From: Synaphobranchus kaupii
Taxonomy: Eukaryota; Chordata; Actinopteri; Anguilliformes; Synaphobranchidae
Direction: 5' to 3'
DNA: 64,000 nt
Assembly (NCBI GenBank): GCA_029718625.1
Contig: CM056381.1
Location: 51,330,157-51,394,156, forward strand
Positions 59,239 through 64,000 of the stretch are shown piece after piece (positions within the stretch are counted from its first letter, which is position 1; the number at the start of each line of letters is the position of its first letter). The notes under the pieces were generated by a model. It was given only the letters and a program-made list of their open reading frames with translations. It searched no databases and was not told where the DNA came from. The position numbers and the translations under genes were made by a program.

Positions 59239-60171
59239 GTATTTATTTATTTGGAATTCTATCAAAACCTGTGTGGTCCTACACAGCATTTGTGTTCACA
59301 AAATTCTGTTCGCAAATGTCATTGGATACTATTGGATACGTTCATAAAAATGCTATATGTACGCTATTTTCTAGGTAAAAATATTACTAATTTTTATTTG
59401 CATTTATTTATTCATCCCCCCTTTCTCTATTATATATGATGTTTCTTGATATAAATGTAATGAAATCTGTAGCAGCAGTTAACATTTTAAAACCTGTACA
59501 TTTTTTAAAGTAAACTTGCCAACAAAGTATAACCATATCCTTTCTGGAGTGTAATTATTCATCAACTGTTAAAAACATTCATATGTTGTTCCATGAGGCA
59601 CAATCTCTTCACATGCTAAGATAAAGAAACACAGGGCCAAGTTTCATTAAATAATTTAGGAAAGTTTGGATAGCATTGCTTTGGAATAGAGCTAGTTTAT
59701 TTAGTGTGAGCTACGATAGGCAATATTCTTAGTTGTAACTTGGCCACATTTTGACATCAGTACTTTTAAAGGCAGGCCTAGTTTTTGCAAGTTGGAATTA
59801 AGGACTTAGACAGCACTCTGTAGGCTATGCGTTAGTAACTTGGCTTTTTTTTTTTTACGTCGGAGACGTTTTTGATCAGATCTCGATCTACTGGACTAGG
59901 ACTGATTACAATACAACATTTCTCACCACCTACTGGGCACATGGTGAACTACAACCCATCTATATTCTCAGCTACCGGACCAGTGCTGAACTACAACACT
60001 GAGCACACATCTGGAACAATACGCTCTTTGTTTAGCGTTGTAGTTTGTATGTATTCTCCATTTCCCACTCCCCCAATCGCTCTCTTCACAGATCTGTCCT
60101 GTGTTGGTGGCCTGCTGGGGACAGATGAACCGGACTCGGAGGGAAACGCGGACCAAGCGTCCACCAACTGA
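25298..60171 (+). CDS. mfsd12: MFSD12 orthologue, lysosomal/melanosomal MFS transporter (10 exons)
   Basis: Join 25298-25565, 31153-31363, 31711-31843, 32607-32807, 33260-33352, 33620-33712, 33939-34109, 34787-34881, 41577-41707, 60092-60171: 1476 nt, 491 residues; human MFSD12 is about 480. All introns are GT-AG and every phase fits. MFSD12 is a 12-helix major-facilitator protein of lysosomes and melanosomes, needed for cysteine import and affecting pigment. Diagnostic stretches include [20 protein letters not shown] (helix 1), an MFS motif-A-like loop [34 protein letters not shown] and [17 protein letters not shown]. Twelve hydrophobic segments can be counted. After helix 6, residues 241-246 (ERQPLM) match the acidic dileucine-type sorting pattern [DE]XXXL[LM], consistent with lysosomal delivery (inference). 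No inactivating change is seen. The teleost a or b copy cannot be decided. The last exon is least certain, because the C-terminus is poorly conserved. Confidence 0.93.
25772..26135 (+). mobile_element. 5S rRNA-derived SINE (SINE3-like)
   Basis: The head follows 5S rRNA: CAGCAGCCATACCACCA, then GAAGCTAAGCAGG, GGTTAGTATTTGGATGGG and CCTGGGAAAACCA. These include the internal box A/C-like promoter for RNA polymerase III. The tail (GAGGTCCTGACTCACTGTGG, CATTAAAGGTCCCATGACAC) is the conserved body of fish 5S SINEs. It is about 80% or less like real 5S and carries the tail, so it is not a ribosomal gene. Right edge approximate. Confidence 0.8.
28280..30300 (-). pseudogene. L1/Tx1-clade LINE ORF2 remnant
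   Basis: On the minus strand the RT active site [17 protein letters not shown] lies near 30250, followed by [16 protein letters not shown] and [20 protein letters not shown]. After an insertion (about 29116-29995) the ORF resumes with [12 protein letters not shown] near 29050. It then runs through a cysteine-bearing region ([16 protein letters not shown], near 28620) to the C-terminus ([30 protein letters not shown]) ending at 28285. Several frame breaks. 5' truncated; endonuclease and ORF1 absent. Confidence 0.75.
29118..29605 (+). mobile_element. Tc1-like transposon fragment
   Basis: Starts after TA with CAGTGGGGTGCAAAAGTTTG and reaches the transposase start ([20 protein letters not shown] at about 29521) before breaking off in an A-rich stretch. 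Inserted in the L1 remnant. Confidence 0.7.
31153..31363 (+). CDS. mfsd12: mfsd12 exon 2
   Basis: Acceptor CTTTCAG, donor CAG|GTACTG. Encodes helices 3 and 4 ([37 protein letters not shown]) to residue 159. Ends in phase 2. Confidence 0.95.
31711..31843 (+). CDS. mfsd12: mfsd12 exon 3
   Basis: Acceptor GTTGCAG, donor AGG|GTGAGA. Encodes helix 5 ([20 protein letters not shown]) and an acidic luminal/cytosolic loop to residue 204. Ends in phase 0. Confidence 0.95.
31844..32606 (+). other. mfsd12 intron 3
   Basis: Apart from an A-run near 32480 and GT-rich sequence near 32535 nothing is recognised. Intron 2 (31364-31710) and intron 4 (32808-33259) likewise show no element. Confidence 0.8.
32607..32807 (+). 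CDS. mfsd12: mfsd12 exon 4
   Basis: Acceptor CATTAG, donor CAG|GTAAGA, phase 0. Encodes helix 6 ([19 protein letters not shown]) and the central cytosolic loop with the sorting-like ERQPLM (residues 241-246). Confidence 0.95.
33260..33352 (+). CDS. mfsd12: mfsd12 exon 5
   Basis: 31 codons, phase 0 at both ends. Acceptor TCTCCAG, donor AAG|GTACAG. Encodes helix 7 ([20 protein letters not shown]). Confidence 0.95.
33361..33440. repeat. GAGT repeat plus a Tc1 terminus fragment
   Basis: (GAGT)n is followed by CCAAAAAAGTTGGGACAGTA, the same terminus as the Tc1 element at 36013. Only ~50 bp of it is present. Confidence 0.55.
33620..33712 (+). CDS. mfsd12: mfsd12 exon 6
   Basis: 31 codons, phase 0. 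Acceptor CTTTGCAG, donor AGC|GTGAGT. Encodes helix 8 ([20 protein letters not shown]) and the KRIGR loop. Confidence 0.95.
33939..34109 (+). CDS. mfsd12: mfsd12 exon 7
   Basis: 57 codons, phase 0. Acceptor CACATAG, donor TCG|GTAGGA. Encodes helices 9 and 10, including [10 protein letters not shown]. Confidence 0.95.
34263..34473. mobile_element. hAT-like MITE in intron 7
   Basis: Flanked on both sides by TTCTAGAAT (34254-34262 and 34474-34482), fitting an 8-bp target duplication. The ends carry inverted TTTTCAAC / GTTGAAAA and GACCCCTGGGGGTCC / GGGGGTCCCTGGATCC. No coding. Confidence 0.7.
34787..34881 (+). CDS. mfsd12: mfsd12 exon 8
   Basis: Acceptor TTGGTAG, donor CCA|GTAAGT, ends in phase 2. 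Encodes helix 11 ([20 protein letters not shown]) to LLHPC. Confidence 0.95.
36013..37550 (-). mobile_element. Tc1-like transposon nested in the piggyBac
   Basis: The left end follows TA (36011) and reads CAAAAAATTCCAAAAAAG then TTGGGACAGTG. The right end carries the complement CTGTCCCAACTTTGG plus a subterminal copy at 37338. The transposase is on the minus strand. The right edge is uncertain by a few bases. Confidence 0.8.
36382..37203 (-). pseudogene. Tc1 transposase, broken
   Basis: Minus strand. 37203-36970 has the N-terminal HTH part ([39 protein letters not shown]). 36970-36563 has the middle with [11 protein letters not shown] and the first Asp in LWSDESTF. After a frame change near 36600, 36588-36382 has the second Asp in [10 protein letters not shown] and the Glu in [12 protein letters not shown]. 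At least two frameshifts. Confidence 0.85.
38786..39890 (+). pseudogene. piggyBac transposase (PGBD4-like), decayed
   Basis: Starts [20 protein letters not shown] with the acidic N-terminus usual for PGBD proteins. In other frames it continues with [20 protein letters not shown] (about 39208), MTWTPNIFF, and an Asp block SIDESMVSY (about 39492). Then comes [20 protein letters not shown] (about 39695), with the position of the second catalytic Asp, and [13 protein letters not shown]. Stops and shifts near 39110, 39280 and 39435 exclude a domesticated gene. The C-terminal cysteine-rich finger is not evident. Confidence 0.8.
40511..41576 (+). other. Rest of mfsd12 intron 8
   Basis: AT-rich, no element recognised. 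Ends with acceptor GTTCCCAG. Confidence 0.7.
41577..41707 (+). CDS. mfsd12: mfsd12 exon 9
   Basis: Acceptor TTCCCAG, donor CACG|GTAAAT, ends in phase 1. Encodes a cysteine-containing loop ([14 protein letters not shown]) and helix 12 ([20 protein letters not shown]). Confidence 0.95.
41778..42400. repeat. CA tract and GTGTG-rich low-complexity DNA
   Basis: (CA)n at 41779-41798, then degenerate TGTGAATGTG-type sequence to about 42200. No coding signal. Confidence 0.65.
42410..45715. repeat. 3.3-kb minisatellite, ~32-bp unit, about 100 copies
   Basis: The unit is ACTGCAGTAGGGAATGTTAT followed by TGCTCTAATCAC (32 bp), with variants in the ATGTTATT/ATGACATT part. Larger repeats are superimposed: GATTGTGATCACTCTCGCTG occurs at 43321, 43733 and 44682, and a block at 42931 recurs at 44292. 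This gives nested periods of ~412 and 1361 bp. Lies within intron 9. Confidence 0.95.
45861..47612 (+). mobile_element. hAT transposon with perfect 8-bp target duplication
   Basis: Ends are TAGGGGTGCAACGAATAATC and GTTAGTTGCAGCCCTA. GTACCAAT flanks both sides (45853-45860 and 47613-47620). 1752 bp. It retains only a zinc-finger exon and has lost the catalytic domain, so it is non-autonomous. Confidence 0.9.
46031..46216 (+). pseudogene. BED-type zinc-finger exon of the hAT element
   Basis: 61 residues ending [20 protein letters not shown] and RH, the pattern of the N-terminal BED finger of hAT transposases (two Cys, then two His). The first pair is CNC rather than CXXC. A GTAAGC donor-like sequence follows, suggesting this was the first coding exon. 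No further transposase exon remains. Confidence 0.65.
48240..49107 (-). mobile_element. Inverted duplicate of the internal hAT segment
   Basis: An 867-bp reverse-complement copy of 45984-46851, differing at only a handful of positions and including the same zinc-finger frame (49059-48874). It lacks hAT termini, so it did not arrive by ordinary transposition. A 1388-bp spacer separates the arms. Confidence 0.9.
49108..49790. other. Intron 9, no element recognised
   Basis: AT-rich. The first 45 bp contain scrambled pieces similar to the hAT 5' region (GTTGCCAAC, GATGACCAA). Nothing else stands out. Confidence 0.5.
49793..50937 (+). pseudogene. Ty3/gypsy 5' fragment: leader, gag, start of protease
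   Basis: After a T-rich LTR-like leader, gag starts at 50060 ([20 protein letters not shown]) with a coiled-coil-like stretch ([20 protein letters not shown]) and the [20 protein letters not shown] region. A frameshift near 50450 leads to [21 protein letters not shown] degenerate knuckle ([10 protein letters not shown]) and a protease start ([10 protein letters not shown]) follow. It stops at about 50937, where unrelated hAT sequence begins. RT and integrase are absent. Confidence 0.75.
50938..52339 (-). mobile_element. hAT element (ZNF862/KIAA1586-like), 5' part
   Basis: Its minus-strand 5' end CAGGGGCCCAGATTAGCAGT lies at 52339. A leader with GCTAACGTTAGC clusters (51700-51990) precedes the ORF. 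The other terminus is lost at the junction with the gypsy fragment. Confidence 0.6.
50942..51476 (-). pseudogene. hAT transposase N-terminus, ZNF862/KIAA1586-like
   Basis: Minus-strand frame beginning [20 protein letters not shown]. It contains [31 protein letters not shown] and [14 protein letters not shown], the TTF/C2H2-like finger of ZNF862-type hAT proteins (C..C, later H....H). The frame is cut off at the gypsy junction near 50940, so the catalytic part is missing. Confidence 0.7.
52340..53012. other. Intron 9, no element recognised
   Basis: Includes GGTTCGAGCCC near 52790 with preceding TGGCCTACTGGTCACA, reminiscent of a tRNA-derived SINE head, but no complete tRNA fold or SINE body is seen. 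Confidence 0.4.
53013..53216. mobile_element. hAT MITE, near-perfect palindrome, 8-bp duplication
   Basis: 204 bp. CAGGGGTGTCAAACTCATTC at the left has its complement at the right, and most of the element is self-complementary. GCCTATAG flanks both ends (53005-53012 and 53217-53224). Confidence 0.92.
53435..53976. mobile_element. Foldback element with ~75-bp inverted arms
   Basis: GGAAGCTTATAACTTTGGAT at 53435-53510 and its complement at 53901-53976 pair over ~75 bp with few mismatches. It is followed by the 16-bp palindrome CTTCCGAATTCGGAAG (53972-53987) directly before the truncated LTR. No coding. Confidence 0.65.
53989..54077 (+). repeat. Truncated 5' LTR
   Basis: It matches the 3' LTR from ATGAGGTTTATAAATAAAG to the end CTTTCA. 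About 100 bp of its left part are missing, replaced by the palindrome of the adjoining foldback element. Confidence 0.8.
54079..54090 (+). promoter_or_regulatory. Primer binding site for tRNA-Trp
   Basis: TGGTGACCCCGA, one base after the LTR, is the exact complement of the 3' end of vertebrate tRNA-Trp (...TCGGGGTCA plus CCA), 12 of 12 bases. Confidence 0.85.
54136..54813 (+). CDS. Gag of the CsRn1-type element
   Basis: An intact 225-residue frame from the first ATG after the primer site ([20 protein letters not shown]). Motifs typical of this gag are [44 protein letters not shown] and [12 protein letters not shown]. The C-terminus carries [18 protein letters not shown], the CHCC-type finger (C..H....C...C) that replaces the usual CCHC knuckle in CsRn1 elements. 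Ends at TAG 54811; pol follows in the -1 frame. Confidence 0.88.
   Translation: MEAANAVSLKLLEFWEQKSVAWFAQTEARFALRRIADDNTKYYYVVSALSSSTAARVVSLLEDPPEEDKYATLKSYLLDTFGLTESERARQLPGLGDSKPSELMDYMLTLLGNHKPCFLFTELFMQQLPTAVRSALANTPIKDFRALAREADKFFSAGRQSCGAALGPAHNDSTLPVDAVAITGTTATTQQRGLCFYHARFGSKATKCRPPCTFKASGNARAGAH
54780..57977 (+). pseudogene. Pol of the CsRn1-type element: PR-RT-RNaseH-IN, broken
   Basis: Protease has [13 protein letters not shown] in the frame ending at TGA 55218. RT follows through shifts near 55430 and 55495 with [13 protein letters not shown] and an intact [11 protein letters not shown] (about 55765). A shift near 56125 leads to 56143-57030 with RNase H motifs [19 protein letters not shown] and VDHKPL. 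Next is the integrase zinc finger ([16 protein letters not shown]) and the first Asp in [13 protein letters not shown] at 57028 stands where Trp is usual. The same frame then has the second Asp (SDRGPQF) and the Glu (NGLCERFH). A shift near 57290 leads to the C-terminus ([21 protein letters not shown]) ending at 57977. All catalytic residues seen remain; only the frame is broken. Confidence 0.88.
54786..54792 (+). promoter_or_regulatory. -1 ribosomal frameshift site (G GGA AAC)
   Basis: Gag codons read TCG GGA AAC, giving the canonical heptamer GGGAAAC 18 bases before the gag stop codon. A -1 slip enters the protease frame, which is open from 54780 on. GC-rich sequence capable of pairing follows. 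Function inferred. Confidence 0.65.
57911..58099 (+). repeat. 3' LTR of the CsRn1-type element
   Basis: About 189 bp from TGTGGCGGCTACCTCTGG to CACTCCTTCA, with TTTATAAATAAAG (TATA/poly(A)-like) at about 58017. Left boundary inferred from the TG start after a purine-rich GGGCGGACAGA. Confidence 0.7.
58100..58727. other. Intron 9, no element recognised
   Basis: AT-rich with short ATAATAATAAG and ATGCATGT runs; no coding signal. Confidence 0.6.
58728..59880. mobile_element. Foldback element with ~255-bp arms near the last exon
   Basis: TCTGATCAAAAACGTCTCTG at 58728 and its complement ending at 59880 start two long inverted arms (58728-58987 and 59617-59880) of high similarity. The loop contains an (ATT)n microsatellite at 59188-59238. 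No transposase. The right arm ends ~210 bp before the acceptor of exon 10. Confidence 0.8.
59188..59238. repeat. (ATT)n microsatellite
   Basis: About 16 uninterrupted TAT/ATT triplets in the loop of the foldback element. Confidence 0.95.
60092..60171 (+). CDS. mfsd12: mfsd12 exon 10 (stop codon)
   Basis: Acceptor CTCTCTTCACAG after a C/T-rich tract. The phase fits exon 9 (G|AT gives Asp). Encodes the hydrophilic tail [20 protein letters not shown] and DQASTN, then TGA at 60169. Chosen because acceptor, phase and nearby 3' UTR agree; sequence conservation does not help here. Confidence 0.75.
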
Positions 60172-61010
60172 GGGCCAGAGCAGCCATCAGGGGACCTGTG
60201 GACTGGCTGCAGGGCAGTCAGGAACTGGCTGTAGGCTGACAGGGATCCCCTGCTAAACCTGATGCTGATCTGTCGACCTGGTCATCACCCTTCAGACTCA
60301 TGGCTGCAGCACTTAAGACAATGTGTTTGGCTGCTGTCACAGTCGGCCTCAGTCACTCTGATGTTTAAATATAAACTACCATATCAAAGCTATATTTTAA
60401 TATATGCCAGAATATTTGTCATTCATGTACATTGGCTCAGTTTGGGCCTGAGGGAATTATTTTTTACATCTGCTTTTATATATGAAATATGTGGGACAAC
60501 ATGCCTGTAGACGCAGAAACCATTGAAAAGCACCTCAGGCTGAATGCAGTGTTGAAAGCATTATTACTTTATGCCTTTATTTCTTTCACTACTTTGACAT
60601 GACTCGTTAGGGGAAATTCCTCAGAAAACAGAATCACAAGAACACCTAAATATAACTTATTTGGGCGTTTCTTCTTACTGAAAGTGCAAGAGGATGTGTG
60701 TTCACAGTGATTACAGAGCACATGTTCGACAGGCAGTGTCATTAATATACGCACATAAAGGCTAGAGTATATTTCAGGGAATATTGGAAATGTTGCAAGC
60801 TGCATTTTTTAAGGTCTGACAACCAAAAAATTAAGAGGATCATTTAAGGAGAGCCAGTCAGGAGCTTGAACGTGTGACCAACACTAAAAATAAGTAAATG
60901 TCTATCTCATGCATCATTCTTAGAATGACAAATCCAGGCTCACACCTTTCTTGCGTGAAATGCTTAATCTCCAGACATGAATTTTTGCAATAAAGCTTTT
61001 TTTTTTTAAT
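60172..61010 (+). other. mfsd12 3' UTR
   Basis: Non-coding, with a poly(A) signal about 820 bp after the stop. The extent is inferred from that signal. Confidence 0.6.
60989..60994 (+). promoter_or_regulatory. mfsd12: Poly(A) signal AATAAA
   Basis: AATAAA followed by a T-run, the first canonical signal after the mfsd12 stop. A second one lies at 61758-61763. Confidence 0.55.
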
Positions 61011-61450
61011 AACATTTGCTAGTTAAATAGTGTGTAGTTTGACTTTGATCTTGGCTGTGTATTGCACATTCTAATGAAATCGAAGGGAATCAAAATGTGA
61101 AAAGAGAAACTGGAAATGTACTGTCTGTATTTCCGTAGTGAAAACGACAGGGTATACACAGCAGGAAGAATTCACCACTAATATGTCCTTACTGTCCACT
61201 TTGTGGAAACACTTTTATTTTTTTAGTTACAATCCAGGCAATCAGTTTATAATGCACTGAAGCATTTGATTTTTTGGGGTAATGTAACCCAGAAAAAGTT
61301 ACTTTTCTCAGAAGTTTGTCATTTCTATGCACCTGAGTACAGTAAACTACATTCCTAAATCAACAAATTATCATTCTTATTTTTATATAATTTAATTAAT
61401 GGTGAATGTTATAGCTGCCTTCAGCTGATTAACTTGAAATATTGGGAAGT

Positions 61451-61709
61451 CAGGGGGTAGGCAACTCTGGTCCTGGACTGCCAGTGTTTTTTCTGGGGTT
61501 CCATTTGAGCTTGATCACAAGAGTTTGATGGATGATTAAAAGTCTGAGCCTGAATATTCTGAATGGTGAGACACAGGGTGCCTCCAGCACATGGTCACCT
61601 GTATTCATTAAACCTGATTAAAATTAATCCAGTTATGTAGTTATAGTTTTGGATGGAGAAAAAACCAGGACCGTCTCTGGCACTCCAGGACCAGGTTTGC
61701 CTACCCCTG
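61451..61709. mobile_element. hAT-like MITE
   Basis: CAGGGGGTAGGCAACTCTGG at the left and GGTTTGCCTACCCCTG at the right are inverted. GTCCTGGACTGCCAG and CTCCAGGACCAG continue the pairing. Flanks TGGGAAGT and GTGTAAGT agree at only 5 of 8 positions, so the duplication is doubtful. Confidence 0.7.
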
Positions 61710-63906
61710 GTGTAAGTCATGATGCACATCCTACATTTATGAAATGCTAAATGATTTAATAAAGGGTTTTGGACAATGAATAAACAATTACTATGTTTCA
61801 TCTGTGGAAACCAGTTCTGCAGTTGTATTCTATTCTGTCCTGATTTTCGTATGTATGTTTACAAAAAGCACCAAAACAATATTTTTTGTTTCTACATTTT
61901 TTTATTGTGATGAAAACTATATAAAGTTGATATATTCCAGACATATGCTTGTACTGTTGTCATGTTCCCTTTCATGGAAAGGTCCTTGTGACCATAACTG
62001 CCCTGCTTCAGGGTCGTGCCTCAAGGCCACTTAGTGTCTAATTCAAACTTTTCCACAGACCACTGAAACAATTAGTAAGAACCTAGTGGTATATGACCTA
62101 AACAAAACCTGTCACTCATTCTGTCCGCAGCCAGATTTACAGTATGAATTTTTGTGACCGTCACCTGCAGACTGTGTTAAGTTGTGAAAATAATCATACA
62201 AAGTGTAACAAAATGAAATGAAACAATTAATGAATGTTATAGAAATACAGCCTGCAGCTGCCATGGTGATGTGGAGAGGGCTTCATGGACAGTTGGGGGA
62301 GAGTAATTCATCCCATACTCATTACTGGATTCAGTAATGAAAGCAGGCTGCATCTGCAGTCGGTGGGGTGGGGTTTCTGTGTCTGTGATGATACCAGGGT
62401 GGGGGCAGGGACGGCAGACCCCCCCCAAAAGAAAAAAGTTGAATTGTACTCCCTTGAATGCAATTGGGCATCTTAGAGATTCATGTCCTACCACCAGTCA
62501 GACATCGAGAAATGTGTTTTGCTTCTTGGAAGAAGATTACAAGGTTTTCACAAACAAAATATGTGTGTGCAAGTTGCCTGTCACTGTGTTTATTTAATTA
62601 TTCTGGGATCTAGGCAAGAAGGGAGAAGCAAATTTTAGTGCGTTCTGCCATCCCAATATTGATGGAAACTGTGACACTGAAAGTAGAGAAAGGCTTGTTC
62701 TCAAATGGAATAATGTATCAGTCAGCCATTGAGGAATGCCATCGTTCCATTGGTTAGAGGAGAGGATTAAGGACCTTTATAAATCTTGAAATACTGAACT
62801 CTGAAAAAGATTTATTGCATTTTTATATCTTATTGTCTTTTTTGAATAATGCATTTTTACACAAGAGAATAATACCTACAGCAGAGGGACTATCCTAAAT
62901 TATACGTGTGCTTTCTTATTATTCGTCTCATCTCTTATGAGCAGTTTCCCCTCTTACATCTTTCCTAGAGTGAAGTGGTGCATTGTAACTGAATTCATCA
63001 ATTTGCATCATAGTACTAAAATCATAAACTCGCACACACAACTCAAGCAGCCATTTCACCAATGAGATTTTTTAAAAATTGTTTTATTGCATATATGCCC
63101 TAATGTTAATGGTTAAAATGTAATAAGTTTACAGGTCTCCAGACCTTGACTGAAAACAATTAGGTTTTTATCCCCCTCTCCCTTCCACTGACGGTGTTTT
63201 TCCAGTCGCAAATAAACATACTCCCACTCTTCAGGAGACACACAGTCATTAATCTGTCAAAAGTGCCTTTGTGCCAAATTAGTTATTCCATGCATAGTCT
63301 TTGAAGTGATGTTTGATCAGATGCATAGACTCCTCTTGGCAGTATTATCAGAACAATTATCGCTACTGTCAGATACAACACAACTAAAATATCAAATCTG
63401 TTCAAGCGGAAAACATAAGTTGTGGTCAATACGGCGTGAGAGAGGTCGAGAGGAAAGTAACAATGAAATGTAGAGCAATGGAAGGACGGTAGTCTTTAAT
63501 GCATCATGAACCACCCACCATGCTATTATACATGTTTATACACAGGATACACACAATTGTCTCTAGTCCACTTCAATGGCTCAGATGCTCATGTCCCATC
63601 CCATATCATCATCATGTCTCCAACAGTTGCTGGGAATAACAGTACACATTATTGTTGCTCATATAGAGCATTTAACTTGCATCCACCAATGTCTTGAAGT
63701 GAGTGTGAGTAAAATGTATCACATCATCTGTGGGGTAGAGGATATCAGGCCTGGAATTGGTCATGAAGCAGCATGCCCATAGTTGTCCTCTGAAAGGCTG
63801 TTGAGAGCTTTCATTTGGTCAGGCTGAGGGGGATGTAGTCTGAGCAGACTTAGTGTAGTAGAAATGTAGAATTTAGATTCTAAAATACTAAGCATTTAGA
63901 AATATA
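61710..63906. other. Downstream intergenic, no gene seen
   Basis: AT-rich; no exon with conserved protein, no recognised repeat. Confidence 0.6.
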
Positions 63907-64000
63907 CAGTGACCTCCACAATTATTGGCACTTCTGGTAAAGATGAGTAAAAATGGTTATAAAAAATTCACCTTTTGGTGAATTAGCTTAATCTCACACT
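63907..64000 (+). mobile_element. Tc1/mariner terminus, cut by window end
   Basis: After TA, CAGTGACCTCCACAATTATT followed by GGCACTTCTGGT is the terminal sequence of a common fish Tc1/mariner family. The rest lies outside the window. Confidence 0.7.

Noticed and set aside
59107..59439. Frames with long Ile or Tyr runs
   Set aside because: Translation of the (ATT)n microsatellite.

Overview
The window reads as nuclear DNA of a ray-finned (teleost) fish. It has one intron-split vertebrate gene with GT/AG splice sites. Around it is a transposon mix typical of teleosts: Tc1, hAT and piggyBac elements, an L1/Tx1 LINE, a 5S-rRNA-derived SINE and two Ty3/gypsy lineages. The species cannot be fixed from sequence alone. 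No bacterial-style operons, CRISPR arrays or functional tRNA/rRNA genes were seen.

The host gene is an MFSD12 orthologue on the + strand (lysosomal/melanosomal MFS transporter, linked to cysteine import). Ten coding exons run from 25298 to 60171. All junctions are phase-compatible and give 491 residues. The gene is stretched by transposons: intron 1 (5.6 kb) holds a 5S SINE and an L1 remnant, intron 8 (6.7 kb) holds a 5.5-kb piggyBac element, and intron 9 (18.4 kb) holds a 3.3-kb minisatellite, two hAT elements, an inverted hAT duplication, gypsy pieces and a foldback element close to the last exon.

Upstream (1-25297) there is no host gene. In order: an LTR remnant; a 3.7-kb satellite of ~178-bp monomers with a 714-bp higher-order repeat; a 2.4-kb foldback element; a ZMYM1-type hAT with a nested LINE fragment; a 5.9-kb chromodomain Ty3/gypsy element (11642-17552); three copies of a ~290-bp MITE; and a composite of foldback element, TA microsatellites and a nearly intact Tc1 transposon (21079-23875).

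Downstream of 60171 lie a 3' UTR with a poly(A) signal, one MITE, otherwise featureless sequence, and a transposon terminus at the window edge.

The most informative signals are mechanistic. The chromovirus LTR carries a 10-nt segment complementary to the presumed primer site, as expected for self-priming. The second gypsy element has a 12-nt site matching the tRNA-Trp 3' end and a CHCC gag finger (CsRn1 type). Both elements have a canonical -1 slippery heptamer correctly phased in or just before the gag-pol junction. The piggyBac element carries a recurrent 14-mer in both orientations, which I cannot assign to a described feature.
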